A stretch of DNA of 64,000 nt from an uncultured Acetatifactor sp. (GCA_910588225.1 CAJUQT010000009.1:22881-86880), one strand, 5' to 3'. Shown: positions 42,330 through 51,098, numbered from the stretch's first letter. Notes: generated by a model from the letters alone, not told the origin. Program-made: numbers and translations.

Positions 42330-43170
42330 TTACAATTTCTCCGGCCATTTTAGGCTTATTCATGGTATAGATATGGATATTGTTCACACCGTTTTCCTGA
42401 AGATCGCAAATCTGACGAATTGCGTAGTCGATTCCGGCCTTCCGCATTTCCTCCCGGTTATCTCCATATGTGGCAAACAGATCGGAAAGTGCCTTCGGCA
42501 CGCTGGAACCGGATAGCTTGACGGTGGTGCCTATCTGTCTGGCTGTGATGATGGGCATGACGCCGGCGCAGATGGGAATGGTAATTCCCTTTTTATCAGC
42601 CTTTTCCAGGAAAGAATAGAAATAATCATTGTCAAAAAAAAGCTGACTGATAAAAAATTCGGCGCCTGCTTTCTGCTTTTTGAGCAGATTGTTCAGATCG
42701 GATTCCATGCTGAAGCTTTCGTAATGCTTTTCCGGATAGCATGCACCTGACAGGTGCAGCTGTGTATTCTTCTGTAAGAACTGCATCATATCGCTGGCAT
42801 GAGTAAAGTCCCGGCTCATATACTGTTCGTCGGTCATGTCCCCGGGCCTGTCGCCCCGCAGAGCCAGCACATAATCTATATTGGCTTCTTTTAACTTCTC
42901 TGCTATGCCGAGTAAATCTTCTTTTTTACTTCCCACACATGTCATATGCGCAATGGTATCGATTCCCAGCGTATTTTGAATATAGGAGGCAAGCTCCACG
43001 GTTTTGCCGGAGCGACTTCCACCGGCGCCGTAAGTGACGCTGATAAAGTCCGGTTCCAGCTTTCCCAGCGCATTCAGCACATCGAAAGCGGCTTCAAATT
43101 CCCCGTCCTTCTTCGGGGGAAATACTTCAAAGGAAAGGGTTCGTTTCTGTTCAAACATATCCTGCAGCAT
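42313..43170 (-). CDS. metF: 5,10-methylenetetrahydrofolate reductase
   Basis: This flavoprotein reduces methylene-THF to methyl-THF for methionine synthesis and, in anaerobes, the methyl branch of the Wood-Ljungdahl pathway. It has 285 residues forming a TIM barrel. Motifs: TLSFEVFPPKKDGEFE at the N-terminus, FISVTYGAGGS, ALRGDRPGD, GACYPEKHYES and FFISQLFFDND. No SAM riboswitch or other leader was recognised. ATG 43170 follows AAAGGCG on its strand. Confidence 0.95.
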   Translation of the reverse strand: MLQDMFEQKRTLSFEVFPPKKDGEFEAAFDVLNALGKLEPDFISVTYGAGGSRSGKTVELASYIQNTLGIDTIAHMTCVGSKKEDLLGIAEKLKEANIDYVLALRGDRPGDMTDEQYMSRDFTHASDMMQFLQKNTQLHLSGACYPEKHYESFSMESDLNNLLKKQKAGAEFFISQLFFDNDYFYSFLEKADKKGITIPICAGVMPIITARQIGTTVKLSGSSVPKALSDLFATYGDNREEMRKAGIDYAIRQICDLQENGVNNIHIYTMNKPKMAGEIVNAIYR

Positions 43171-43224
43171 AAGTAATTCGCCTTTCGTCTGTCTCGTCAG
43201 TTTATTGATTTCCTTAGTTTAGGC

Positions 43225-43253
43225 TTGATTTTACAGCGATAATATCGTAACAT
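43225..43253 (+). promoter_or_regulatory. Possible divergent promoter of the MoxR/VWA pair
   Basis: TTGATT (43225-43230) and TAACAT (43248-43253) have a 17-base spacer and overlap the metF promoter on the other strand. Match is moderate. Confidence 0.35.
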
Positions 43254-43272
43254 AAAAAGGACTTAATTTCAA
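43244..43272 (-). promoter_or_regulatory. Probable promoter of metF (minus strand)
   Basis: On the minus strand TTGAAA (43272-43267) and TACGAT (43249-43244) have a 17-base spacer. A palindrome CGATAATATCG overlaps the -10 box. Confidence 0.5.
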
Positions 43273-43283
43273 GGGAAAGGTGT

Positions 43284-44111
43284 GTGGAACAAATGGGACA
43301 GCAGGGATTTCAGGGGACGGGAGAATATGTGGCCAGCCAGGAGCTGATGGCCAGTGTGAATATTGCAGTTGCGCTGAAAAAGCCGCTTTTAATCAAGGGA
43401 GAGCCGGGGACCGGCAAGACAATGCTGGCGGAGGCTGTGGCAAAGGCGCTGGGAAAGAGGCTGATTGTCTGGAATATCAAGTCAACCACCAAAGCCCAGG
43501 AAGGATTGTATGTGTATGATACCATACAGCGGCTTTATGACGGGCAGTTTGGAGAGGAAGGTGTCAATGACATAGCACGCTATATCAAGCTGGGCAAGCT
43601 GGGAGAGGCCTTTGACAGCGATGAGCAGGTGGTGCTTCTGATTGATGAGATAGATAAGGCGGATTTGGAATTCCCCAATGACCTTCTGTGGGAGCTGGAT
43701 CAGATGGAATTCTATATCAACGAGACGAAGAGAACCGTAAAAGCAAAGCAGCGTCCTATTGTAATCATTACTTCCAATGCGGAAAAAGAGCTGCCGGACG
43801 CTTTTTTGCGCCGCTGCATTTTCCATTATATTGATTTCCCGGACAGAGAATTGATGGAAGAAATTGTCCGGGTGCATTATCCGGATGTGGAAGAGAACCT
43901 GCTGAAAAATGCAATGGAAGTGTTCTACAATATTCGCGCTATCCGGGATATCCGCAAGAAGCCCAGTACCTCCGAGCTTATTGACTGGATTAATGCTTTG
44001 CAGATCGGCGGAATTCCGGCGGATACCATCCGTAAGGCTCTGCCTTTTGTGGGTGTGGTGGTGAAAAAAGATGAGGATTTACAGCTGGTGCGGAGTGAGC
44101 CGAGTCTGTAG
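43284..44111 (+). CDS. MoxR-family AAA+ ATPase
   Basis: A chaperone-type AAA+ ATPase of 275 residues. Walker A is GEPGTGKTML, Walker B LLIDEIDKAD, sensor 1 IVIITSNAEKELPDAFLRRC (with the arginine finger). MoxR proteins typically act with a VWA-domain partner to mature or insert metal into a complex; that partner is encoded 176 bases downstream. The start is GTG 43284, with ATG 43293 as an alternative. The substrate complex is not identifiable here. Confidence 0.92.
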   Translation: MEQMGQQGFQGTGEYVASQELMASVNIAVALKKPLLIKGEPGTGKTMLAEAVAKALGKRLIVWNIKSTTKAQEGLYVYDTIQRLYDGQFGEEGVNDIARYIKLGKLGEAFDSDEQVVLLIDEIDKADLEFPNDLLWELDQMEFYINETKRTVKAKQRPIVIITSNAEKELPDAFLRRCIFHYIDFPDRELMEEIVRVHYPDVEENLLKNAMEVFYNIRAIRDIRKKPSTSELIDWINALQIGGIPADTIRKALPFVGVVVKKDEDLQLVRSEPSL

Positions 44112-44287
44112 AGAGTGGAAATGGCGTTGGAAAAAGCATTTAGAACAGATTTCCGGAGCATATAAAGGGAGACAGTCATTTGTATAAAGGCACAGAGGCA
44201 GGATTAGCGGCTGTAAAGAGAAAGGATTGAAACGGCTATGATGTATCGGAGCCGGACTACAAAAACAGGAAAGGTAAGAATCACGAT

Positions 44288-45490
44288 ATGTTCATAAAAT
44301 TTTTTGAAGCCTTGCGGGAAAAAGGACTTCGCGTGACCCTGGGAGAGTGGCTGACCTTTCAGAAGGCACTGGACAGGGGGCTTTGCGGTAATTCTCTGAC
44401 ACAGTTCTATTACACAGCCCGCATGATTCTGGTCAAGAGCGAGACCGATTTCGACAAGTTTGACATGGCTTTTGACGAATGCTTTCGAGCGGCTCAGAGG
44501 GAGACAGAAGTGGGAAAGGAAATGCTCCGCTGGCTGGACAAGTCGGATATGATGGAGCTGGCCCACGAGGAGGCCAGAAACCATCTGAACCAGACAGAGG
44601 ATTTGCAGATAGACAAAGAGGATGTGGAAGAGAAGTTCCGCCAGCGCCTGAAGGACCAGGACAGCGAGCACAACGGCGGAAGCTTCTGGATTGGTACTAT
44701 GGGCAAGACCTCCTTCGGCAATACGGGCGGAAATGTAGGCGGTGTGCGCGTGGGTGGCAAGACCGGTTATCAGTCTGCCTTTGCGGTAGTAGGTGCCCGG
44801 AAATACAGAGATTTCAGAGATGACAGGGTATTGGACAACAGGCAGTTCCAGATGGCATTCCGCAAGCTTCGACAGTTTTCCAGCAGATTGGACATTCCGG
44901 AGACAGAACTGGACATTGATGGAACGGTGAATAAAACCTGTAACAACGGCGGCTGCCTGCAGATTGTCATGCAGAAGCCCCGGAAAAATGCGGTAAAGCT
45001 GCTTCTGCTGATGGATTCCGGAGGTACTATGATTCCCTTCAGCAATCTGCTGAACGATTTGTTCCAGGCCGTACACAAGTCCAATCATTACAAAGATGTG
45101 AAGACCTACTATTTTCATAACTGTATCTACAACAAGCTGTACAAGACGCCGGAATGTGAAAACGGAGACTGGATTGACACGGAATGGATGTTCCGCAATG
45201 TAGGCAGTGATTACAAAGTAATCATAGTGGGCGACGCGGCCATGGCACCGGAAGAGCTTTATTCCGACACAGGCAATTACCGGGGGCCCAACGGCGGACT
45301 TTCCGGCTATGAATGGCTTCAGCTGGTGAAAAAGAAATATAAAAAGGTGGTATGGCTGAATCCGAAGATGGCACCGGGCCGGGCCCCCTGGAGAGAGGCG
45401 GAGACAGCGGTAAAGGAACTGTTCCCCATGTACAAGCTGACGGTGGACGGGCTGAATCAGGCTATGGTGAAGCTGATGGTAAACCGGTAA
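44288..45490 (+). CDS. VWA domain-containing protein (CoxE-like), partner of MoxR
   Basis: A 400-residue protein. The N-terminal part is helical and acidic; a glycine-rich hinge lies at about residues 140-160. The C-terminal von Willebrand A domain has its metal-ion site at D243-S-G-G-T247 (a DxGxT variant of the usual DxSxS), followed by ...FSNLLNDLFQAVHKSNH and a late VGDAAMAPEE. CoxE-like proteins work with MoxR ATPases. ATG 44288 has AGGAAAGG rather far upstream. The 176-base gap between the two genes shows no other gene. Confidence 0.87.
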   Translation: MFIKFFEALREKGLRVTLGEWLTFQKALDRGLCGNSLTQFYYTARMILVKSETDFDKFDMAFDECFRAAQRETEVGKEMLRWLDKSDMMELAHEEARNHLNQTEDLQIDKEDVEEKFRQRLKDQDSEHNGGSFWIGTMGKTSFGNTGGNVGGVRVGGKTGYQSAFAVVGARKYRDFRDDRVLDNRQFQMAFRKLRQFSSRLDIPETELDIDGTVNKTCNNGGCLQIVMQKPRKNAVKLLLLMDSGGTMIPFSNLLNDLFQAVHKSNHYKDVKTYYFHNCIYNKLYKTPECENGDWIDTEWMFRNVGSDYKVIIVGDAAMAPEELYSDTGNYRGPNGGLSGYEWLQLVKKKYKKVVWLNPKMAPGRAPWREAETAVKELFPMYKLTVDGLNQAMVKLMVNR

Positions 45491-45617
45491 CGCAGTGCTC
45501 TTCTCATGGAATGTTATGCCCACGATAGGCGACATGGCGGAAAGTGTGTTTATGAGGAAAATATTATGTGTGATTGGGAAGCAGGCAGCAGATATGATAT
45601 ACGTTTTTCTGTAAAGA

Positions 45618-45645
45618 TTGCAAGCTTGTAAAGGTGTTATAAAAT
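45618..45645 (+). promoter_or_regulatory. Possible promoter of tyrS
   Basis: TTGCAA (45618-45623) and TAAAAT (45640-45645) have a 16-base spacer, within the 249-base gap before tyrS. No T-box antiterminator signature is visible in the gap. Confidence 0.38.
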
Positions 45646-45739
45646 AATAATGGATTGGTACACATTTCTTTATGATAAAAGAATCAAATAAAAGTGAAAG
45701 AAAGAGATCATGAGATAAAGAAAGGTATGGAGAATCAAA

Positions 45740-46972
45740 ATGACAGTATTTGAAGAATTAAAGGCAAGGGGACTGCTGGCGCAGCTTACCGACGAAGAAG
45801 AAATCAAAGAATTAATCAATAATGGGAAGGCCACCTTCTATATTGGCTTTGATCCCACGGCAGACAGTCTCCATGTGGGGCATTTCATGGCACTGTGCCT
45901 GATGAAACGTCTGCAGATGGCCGGGAACAAACCTATTGCCCTGATCGGCGGCGGCACAGGCATGATAGGGGATCCCTCGGGGAGAAGCGACCTGCGGACC
46001 ATGATGACAAAGGAGACCATTGAGCATAACTGCGAATGCTTTAAAAAGCAGATGAGCCGTTTTATAGAATTCGCCGAAGATAAGGCGCTGATGGTGAACA
46101 ATGCGGACTGGCTTCTGGATTTGAATTATATTGAATTTATTCGTGACATTGGAGTGCACTTTTCCGTGAACAGAATGCTGACTGCAGAGTGCTACAAACA
46201 GCGCATGGAGAAGGGGCTGAGCTTCCTGGAATTCAATTACATGATCATGCAGAGCTATGATTTTCTGAAACTGTATGAAAATTATGGCTGTAATATGCAG
46301 TTCGGAGGGGATGATCAGTGGAGCAATATGCTGGGCGGAACGGAGCTGATCCGCCGCAAGCTGGGCAGGGACGCCTATGCCATGACCATCACGCTGCTTT
46401 TGAATTCAGAGGGAAAGAAGATGGGCAAGACTCAGAAGGGAGCTGTTTGGCTTGATCCCAACAAGACCTCTCCTTTTGAATTCTATCAGTATTGGAGAAA
46501 TGTTGCAGATGCAGATGTGCTGAAATGTATGCGTATGCTGACCTTTCTGCCCATAGAGCAGATTGACGAGATGGATAAGTGGGAGGGCAGCCAGTTGAAC
46601 CAGGCGAAGGAAATCCTGGCCTTTGAGCTGACGAAGCTGGTGCACGGAGAGGAAGAGGCGCAGACAGCACAGGAAAGCGCGCGCCGGCTGTTCGGCGGCG
46701 CCGCGGCCGGGACGGATTTCGAGATGCCCACCTGTGAGCTGGCGGACAGCGATTTCCAGAACGGTACCATAGACATTCTGGGAATCCTGGTAAAAGCAGG
46801 TCTGACCGCTTCCCGCTCCGAGGCGAGACGTGCCGTGGAACAGGGCGGCGTCACCGTGGACGGAGAGAAAGTAAGTGATGTCAAGACAGTTTATCATCCT
46901 GAACAGTTTGACGGAGAGGGCATTGTGGTCAGACGTGGGAAGAAGAACTATAAGAGAGTGAAAATGGGGTGA
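45740..46972 (+). CDS. tyrS: Tyrosyl-tRNA synthetase
   Basis: A class I aminoacyl-tRNA synthetase of 410 residues that charges tRNA-Tyr. The HIGH motif is H45-V-G-H48; the KMSKS loop is K227-M-G-K-T231. IGDPSGR and GGDDQWSN are the tyrosine-site motifs. The C-terminal S4 RNA-binding domain starts near residue 345 (GLTASRSEARRAVEQGGVTVDGEKV). ATG 45740 has GGAG upstream. It appears to have its own promoter and no T-box. Confidence 0.97.
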   Translation: MTVFEELKARGLLAQLTDEEEIKELINNGKATFYIGFDPTADSLHVGHFMALCLMKRLQMAGNKPIALIGGGTGMIGDPSGRSDLRTMMTKETIEHNCECFKKQMSRFIEFAEDKALMVNNADWLLDLNYIEFIRDIGVHFSVNRMLTAECYKQRMEKGLSFLEFNYMIMQSYDFLKLYENYGCNMQFGGDDQWSNMLGGTELIRRKLGRDAYAMTITLLLNSEGKKMGKTQKGAVWLDPNKTSPFEFYQYWRNVADADVLKCMRMLTFLPIEQIDEMDKWEGSQLNQAKEILAFELTKLVHGEEEAQTAQESARRLFGGAAAGTDFEMPTCELADSDFQNGTIDILGILVKAGLTASRSEARRAVEQGGVTVDGEKVSDVKTVYHPEQFDGEGIVVRRGKKNYKRVKMG

Positions 46973-46986
46973 AGACAGGTTGAAGG

Positions 46987-47235
46987 ATGCTGTTTAATTC
47001 CTATATTTTTATATTATTTTTTCTTCCGCTGACATTTTTTTAATATTTTGGACTGAATTATCTACAGCGGGAGATAGAAGCAAAAATTGTGTTAATTGCC
47101 ATGTCTCTCTGGTTTTATGCATATTTTCATATGAGTTATCTGGTAATTATATTGTGCAGTGTCCTGGTGAATTACGTGATCAGCCGCCTGCTTATTAATG
47201 AAAAAAGCCCTGTTTGGATCATCCCGGACGATTAA
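46987..47235 (+). pseudogene. MBOAT O-acyltransferase remnant (N-terminal fragment)
   Basis: From ATG 46987 the frame reads MLFNSYIFILFFLPLTFF, then a TAA stop at 47041, then continues in the same frame as YFGLNYLQREIEAKIVLIAM...SYLVIILCSVLVNYVISRLL to TAA at 47233. This matches the first 80 or so residues of AlgI/DltB-type membrane-bound O-acyltransferases (normally about 450-500 residues). One internal stop and loss of the rest mark it as dead. It explains the 337-base gap 46973-47309 along with a weak TATACT box at 47273 before the Fic gene. Confidence 0.72.
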
Positions 47236-47309
47236 GGGAAAATGGTAGGTTACTACTCTGGCAAAAGTGTGGTATACTCTGGGAGAAGGGACAGAAGGGA
47301 GGACAGCCT

Positions 47310-48068
47310 ATGGATTATCAGGAATTATTGCGGAAACGGGATGCTTATCAGGAAGGAAAGCATCTCATACCGGAGCTGACCATTGCCAGCTATGAGCGGA
47401 CGTTTGAGATAGAATATACCCATCATTCCACAGCCATAGAGGGGAATACTCTAACGCTGATGGAGACAAAGCTGGTGCTGGAGGACGGGATCAGCGTGGG
47501 CGGCAAGAACCTGCGGGAGATCTATGAACAGGTGAACCACCAGAAAGCATTCCGATATGTGAAGAACCGTATCGAGGAAGGGGGCGTCCTGGATGAAAAG
47601 GCTGTCAAGGATATCCATGCCATGCTGATGGAAAATATCCTGGTAGGCGGAGTCTACCGGAATGTAGATGTATACATTTCTGGCGCACAGCATACACCAC
47701 CCTCCCCCAATGAGATGTACCGGCAGATAAAAGATTTCTATGTGAATCTGGGCTGGAAGGGACAGCAGCTGAACCTGATTGAGCTGGCGGCATGGACCCA
47801 TGGAGAGTTTGTAAAGATTCATCCATTTCCGGACGGTAACGGCAGAACCGCCAGGCTCATCATGAACTATCAGCTGATGACAAAAGGCTTTGCGCCCATA
47901 TCCATTGCAAAGGAGAACCGTCTGAACTACTTTAATGCGTTGGAAGCCTATGCGGTGGAGGGGAATATCGCACCGTTTGCGGAGATGCTCGCGGAGCTGG
48001 AGGAAGTACAGCTTGACCGGTATCTTGCTATGATCGAACAGGCCCAGGGAATGAGCCAGCAGTTCTAA
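47310..48068 (+). CDS. Fic domain AMP-transferase, class II (self-inhibited)
   Basis: Fic enzymes attach AMP (or another nucleotide part) to a hydroxyl side chain of a target protein. This 252-residue protein has the full active-site motif HPFPDGNGRTAR with H171. Its inhibitory helix lies before the core: S40-T-A-I-E44-G-N fits the [S/T]xxxE[G/N] rule, placing it in class II, where E44 blocks productive ATP binding. ATG 47310 has GGGAGGAC upstream. No antitoxin gene accompanies it, consistent with a built-in inhibitor. Targets unknown. The dead MBOAT fragment precedes it. Confidence 0.9.
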   Translation: MDYQELLRKRDAYQEGKHLIPELTIASYERTFEIEYTHHSTAIEGNTLTLMETKLVLEDGISVGGKNLREIYEQVNHQKAFRYVKNRIEEGGVLDEKAVKDIHAMLMENILVGGVYRNVDVYISGAQHTPPSPNEMYRQIKDFYVNLGWKGQQLNLIELAAWTHGEFVKIHPFPDGNGRTARLIMNYQLMTKGFAPISIAKENRLNYFNALEAYAVEGNIAPFAEMLAELEEVQLDRYLAMIEQAQGMSQQF

Positions 48069-48099
48069 AACAGGATTATAAAAAATTTAGAAGCAGGAA

Positions 48100-48131
48100 G
48101 CGTCAGATGTGAAAAGCGTCTGGCGTTTTTT
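48100..48131 (+). terminator. Intrinsic terminator after the Fic gene
   Basis: GCGTCAGA (48100-48107) pairs with TCTGGCGT (48119-48126), two wobble pairs included, followed by TTTTT. Confidence 0.72.
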
Positions 48132-48170
48132 CGTGCAACCGCCCTTATGTATTAAACGTGAAGTTCCCCA

Positions 48171-48199
48171 TTGCCATAATGCCCAATTCGGAGTACAAT
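48171..48199 (+). promoter_or_regulatory. Promoter of recD2
   Basis: TTGCCA (48171-48176) and TACAAT (48194-48199) have a 17-base spacer, 47 bases before the recD2 start. Confidence 0.65.
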
Positions 48200-48245
48200 A
48201 AACAGGAATCTGATACTTGAGGCAAAAAGACAGGGAGCATGACGA

Positions 48246-50423
48246 ATGACAAAAATTCGCTGCGTTGTTGAGAGAATTACATACCAGAATCCGGAAAACG
48301 GATATTCCGTTTTAAAAGTGCATGTAAAAGGATACGAAGAGCTGGTCACAGTGGTGGGAAACCTTCTGGATGCCAGTGTGGGATCGGTTCTTCTGATAGA
48401 CGGCGACTGGAAAGTGGATTCCAGATACGGACGTCAGTTTATGGCGGTAAAGTGGGAGGAAACACTTCCGGCAACCGTTTACGGTATGGAAAAATATCTG
48501 GGCAGCGGACTGATTAAAGGCGTGGGACCGCAATATGCGAAGAGAATCGTACAGAGATTCGGCATTGATACCTTTCAGGTGATTGAAGAAAATATTCAGA
48601 TTCTCATGGAAGTGCCGGGAATCGGAAATAAGCGGATCCGGATGATTGCGGAGAGCTGGGAAAGGCAAAAAGAAGTAAAAAATGTCATGCTTTTTTTACA
48701 GGAACATGGTGTCAGCACTGCCTTTGCCGCTAAAATATACAGACAATACGGAAATGAAAGCATAGAAAAAATGCAAGAAAATCCGTTTCGGCTGGCGGAT
48801 GATATCTGGGGAATCGGGTTTAAAACAGCTGACAGCATCGGGGAGAAGTTGGGCTTTGGAAAGGAGGCATATGTCCGGCTGCGGAGCGGTATTATGTATA
48901 CACTGAGCGAACTGGCGGATAACGGACATGTCTATGCGGAAAAAGAACAGTTGGTCGGCAAAGCATCGGAACTGCTGGAGGCGGAAGAAGGCTGTGTCGT
49001 AATGACTATGGATCAGATGCTGAAAGATAAGGACTTGATACAAGAGGAAAATGCCATATACCTTCCGCCTTTTTATTATGCGGAAATCGGTACGGCAGGC
49101 AAACTGAAAAAGCTGGCTGCCGTACCGGCAGGGGACAGATTATGGACACGGCTGGCCAAAGCGCGTATGGAGACGGGAAATTCAGAGCTTTCTGTGGATG
49201 TAGGCAGAATCGAGGAAGCGGTGGGGATGCGGTATGACAAAATCCAGGCGGATGCAATCCGGAAGGCGGCTATGGCAAAAGTGATGGTGCTGACAGGTGG
49301 TCCGGGTACCGGCAAAACCACCACCACCCAGGGGATTATTGCCGCTTATCGGGCCTATGGTCTGAACATTCTGCTGGCAGCGCCCACAGGCAGGGCTGCA
49401 AAGCGGATGACGGAGACAACCGGCCTGGAAGCGAAGACACTGCACAGACTTTTGGAATGTAAGCCTCCGGAGGGATACGGAAAAAATGAAGAAAATCCTT
49501 TGGAGGGAGATGTCCTGATTGTGGACGAGTGTTCCATGATTGATATTATATTGATGAATTCTCTGATGAAGGCGGTCCCTGCGAACATGCGCCTGATTCT
49601 GGTGGGAGATATCGACCAGCTGCCTTCTGTGGGTGCGGGAAATGTGCTGCGGGATATCATTGATTCGGAGTGTTTTCCGGTGATTCGGCTGACCAGGATT
49701 TTCCGGCAGGCACAGGAGAGCAGAATTATTATGAATGCCCACAGAATCAATGCCGGCCGTATGCCTGACCTTTCCAACGGCAGGCGTGCAGATTTTTTCT
49801 TTGTGGAAAAAGAAGAGCCGGAGGAGGCGGTGGATGAGATTGTGGAACTGGTGAAAAATAAACTTCCGCAATATTATGATATTCCGTCTTCTGCGATACA
49901 GGTGCTGACCCCCATGCAGAAAGGCATTGTGGGGGCCACCAACTTGAATCTGGCACTGCAGGAGGCCATAAATCCTCAGGGTGAAAGCCTAAGAAGGAGC
50001 GGTTTTGCCTACCGTCCGGGAGACAAGGTTATGCAGATAAAAAATAATTATGACAGGGAAGTTTTTAACGGAGATATCGGAGTCATTGACAGGGTGGATT
50101 TGACAGATCGTGTCCTGACAGTGGACTTTGAAGGTCGTAAAATCTGTTATGAAGTCTCAGAGCTGGACGAGTTGGTGCATGCTTATGCGGTTACCATACA
50201 TAAGGCGCAGGGATCGGAATACAGCATTGTAGTTATGCCAGTACTGATGAATCATTTTGTTATGCTGCAGCGGAATCTGATTTATACCGGAATTACCAGA
50301 GCGAAGAAAATTCTGGTTATCGTAGGTACGAAAAAAGCTCTTTCCTATGCGGTAAAAAATGTGACAGTGACGAAACGAAATACAATGCTTAGAGAACGGC
50401 TGAACGGTTCGGGACCTGTCTGA
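48246..50423 (+). CDS. recD2: RecD2-type SF1B DNA helicase
   Basis: A 5'-3' DNA helicase not tied to RecBC, common in Firmicutes, active in replication and repair. It has 725 residues: an N-terminal OB-like region, helix-hairpin-helix stretches (VPGIGNKRIRMIAESW, GIGFKTADSIGEKLGF), then the helicase core. Walker A is GGPGTGKTTTT with K357, and Walker B is LIVDECSMID. The C-terminal UvrD_C2 domain ends with VTIHKAQGSEY and TGITRAKKILVIVG. The final codons and TGA lie inside a hairpin shared with the kinase gene at 35302. Confidence 0.95.
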   Translation: MTKIRCVVERITYQNPENGYSVLKVHVKGYEELVTVVGNLLDASVGSVLLIDGDWKVDSRYGRQFMAVKWEETLPATVYGMEKYLGSGLIKGVGPQYAKRIVQRFGIDTFQVIEENIQILMEVPGIGNKRIRMIAESWERQKEVKNVMLFLQEHGVSTAFAAKIYRQYGNESIEKMQENPFRLADDIWGIGFKTADSIGEKLGFGKEAYVRLRSGIMYTLSELADNGHVYAEKEQLVGKASELLEAEEGCVVMTMDQMLKDKDLIQEENAIYLPPFYYAEIGTAGKLKKLAAVPAGDRLWTRLAKARMETGNSELSVDVGRIEEAVGMRYDKIQADAIRKAAMAKVMVLTGGPGTGKTTTTQGIIAAYRAYGLNILLAAPTGRAAKRMTETTGLEAKTLHRLLECKPPEGYGKNEENPLEGDVLIVDECSMIDIILMNSLMKAVPANMRLILVGDIDQLPSVGAGNVLRDIIDSECFPVIRLTRIFRQAQESRIIMNAHRINAGRMPDLSNGRRADFFFVEKEEPEEAVDEIVELVKNKLPQYYDIPSSAIQVLTPMQKGIVGATNLNLALQEAINPQGESLRRSGFAYRPGDKVMQIKNNYDREVFNGDIGVIDRVDLTDRVLTVDFEGRKICYEVSELDELVHAYAVTIHKAQGSEYSIVVMPVLMNHFVMLQRNLIYTGITRAKKILVIVGTKKALSYAVKNVTVTKRNTMLRERLNGSGPV

Positions 50424-50429
50424 ACTGTT
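50403..50429. repeat. Stop-codon hairpin, copy 2 (end of recD2)
   Basis: AACGGTTC (50403-50410) pairs with GAACTGTT (50422-50429); the TGA stop is 50421-50423. Relative to copy 1 the stem differs at two positions where pairing is kept (T-A for C-G, and G-T for A-T), and the loop shares CCTGTCT. Both genes end with proline-valine encoded by this element. Confidence 0.6.
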
Positions 50430-50459
50430 ACGACAGGCTATGAGGAAGGAGAAACACAA

Positions 50460-51098
50460 ATGACAAGAAAACAACGCGCACTGGAAATTATTGACAGACT
50501 TAAAAAGGAATATCCGGCTGCCGACTGTACTCTGGATTACGATCAGGCCTGGAAGCTTCTGGTGAGCGTGCGGCTCGCCGCCCAATGCACGGATGCAAGA
50601 GTGAATGTGGTGGTGGAAAAGCTGTATGAGAAATTCCCGGATGTCAATGCCCTGGCGGAAGCACCGGTGGAGGAGATAGAGAAAATCGTACATCCCTGCG
50701 GACTGGGGAACAGTAAGTCCAGAGATATCAGTGCCTGCATGAAAGTGCTTCGGGATGAATATGACGGGAAAGTGCCGGAGGATTTTGACAAACTGCTGGC
50801 TTTGCCAGGTGTTGGCAGAAAAAGTGCCAATCTCATTATGGGAGACGTCTTCGGGAAGCCGGCTATCGTCACAGATACCCATTGCATTCGGCTGGTGAAC
50901 AGAATGGGACTGGTAGATGGCATCAAGGAACCTGGGAAGGTGGAAAAGGCACTCTGGAAAATCATTCCGCCGGCAGAAGGAAATGATTTCTGCCATCGTC
51001 TGGTGAACCATGGCAGGGATGTCTGCACAGCGCGGACAAAGCCATACTGTGACAGATGTTGTCTGCAGGATATCTGTAAAAAGGTCGGTGTGGAGTAA
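50460..51098 (+). CDS. nth: Endonuclease III (DNA glycosylase/AP lyase)
   Basis: It removes oxidised pyrimidines from DNA and nicks the abasic site. It has 212 residues with the helix-hairpin-helix LPGVGRKSAN, catalytic K121 and D139 (VTDTHC). The C-terminal iron-sulfur loop reads CTARTKPYCDRCCLQDIC, spacing C-x7-C-x2-C-x5-C; the classical pattern is C-x6-C-x2-C-x5-C, so there is one extra residue in the first gap. ATG 50460 has AGGAAGGAG upstream. It follows recD2 by 36 bases, a repair pair. Confidence 0.95.
   Translation: MTRKQRALEIIDRLKKEYPAADCTLDYDQAWKLLVSVRLAAQCTDARVNVVVEKLYEKFPDVNALAEAPVEEIEKIVHPCGLGNSKSRDISACMKVLRDEYDGKVPEDFDKLLALPGVGRKSANLIMGDVFGKPAIVTDTHCIRLVNRMGLVDGIKEPGKVEKALWKIIPPAEGNDFCHRLVNHGRDVCTARTKPYCDRCCLQDICKKVGVE

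Noticed and set aside
43171..43283. SAM riboswitch upstream of metF
   Set aside because: The 113-base gap is too short and lacks the S-box core or a terminator.
44204..45535. A 443-codon minus-strand frame
   Set aside because: It mirrors the VWA gene, has no ribosome-binding site or family signature.
45491..45739. T-box leader before tyrS
   Set aside because: The gap has no T-box sequence, specifier loop or terminator/antiterminator pair that I can identify; only a weak promoter.
47041..47043. Programmed stop read-through in the MBOAT frame
   Set aside because: The codon is TAA, not a selenocysteine TGA, and the rest of the enzyme is missing anyway.
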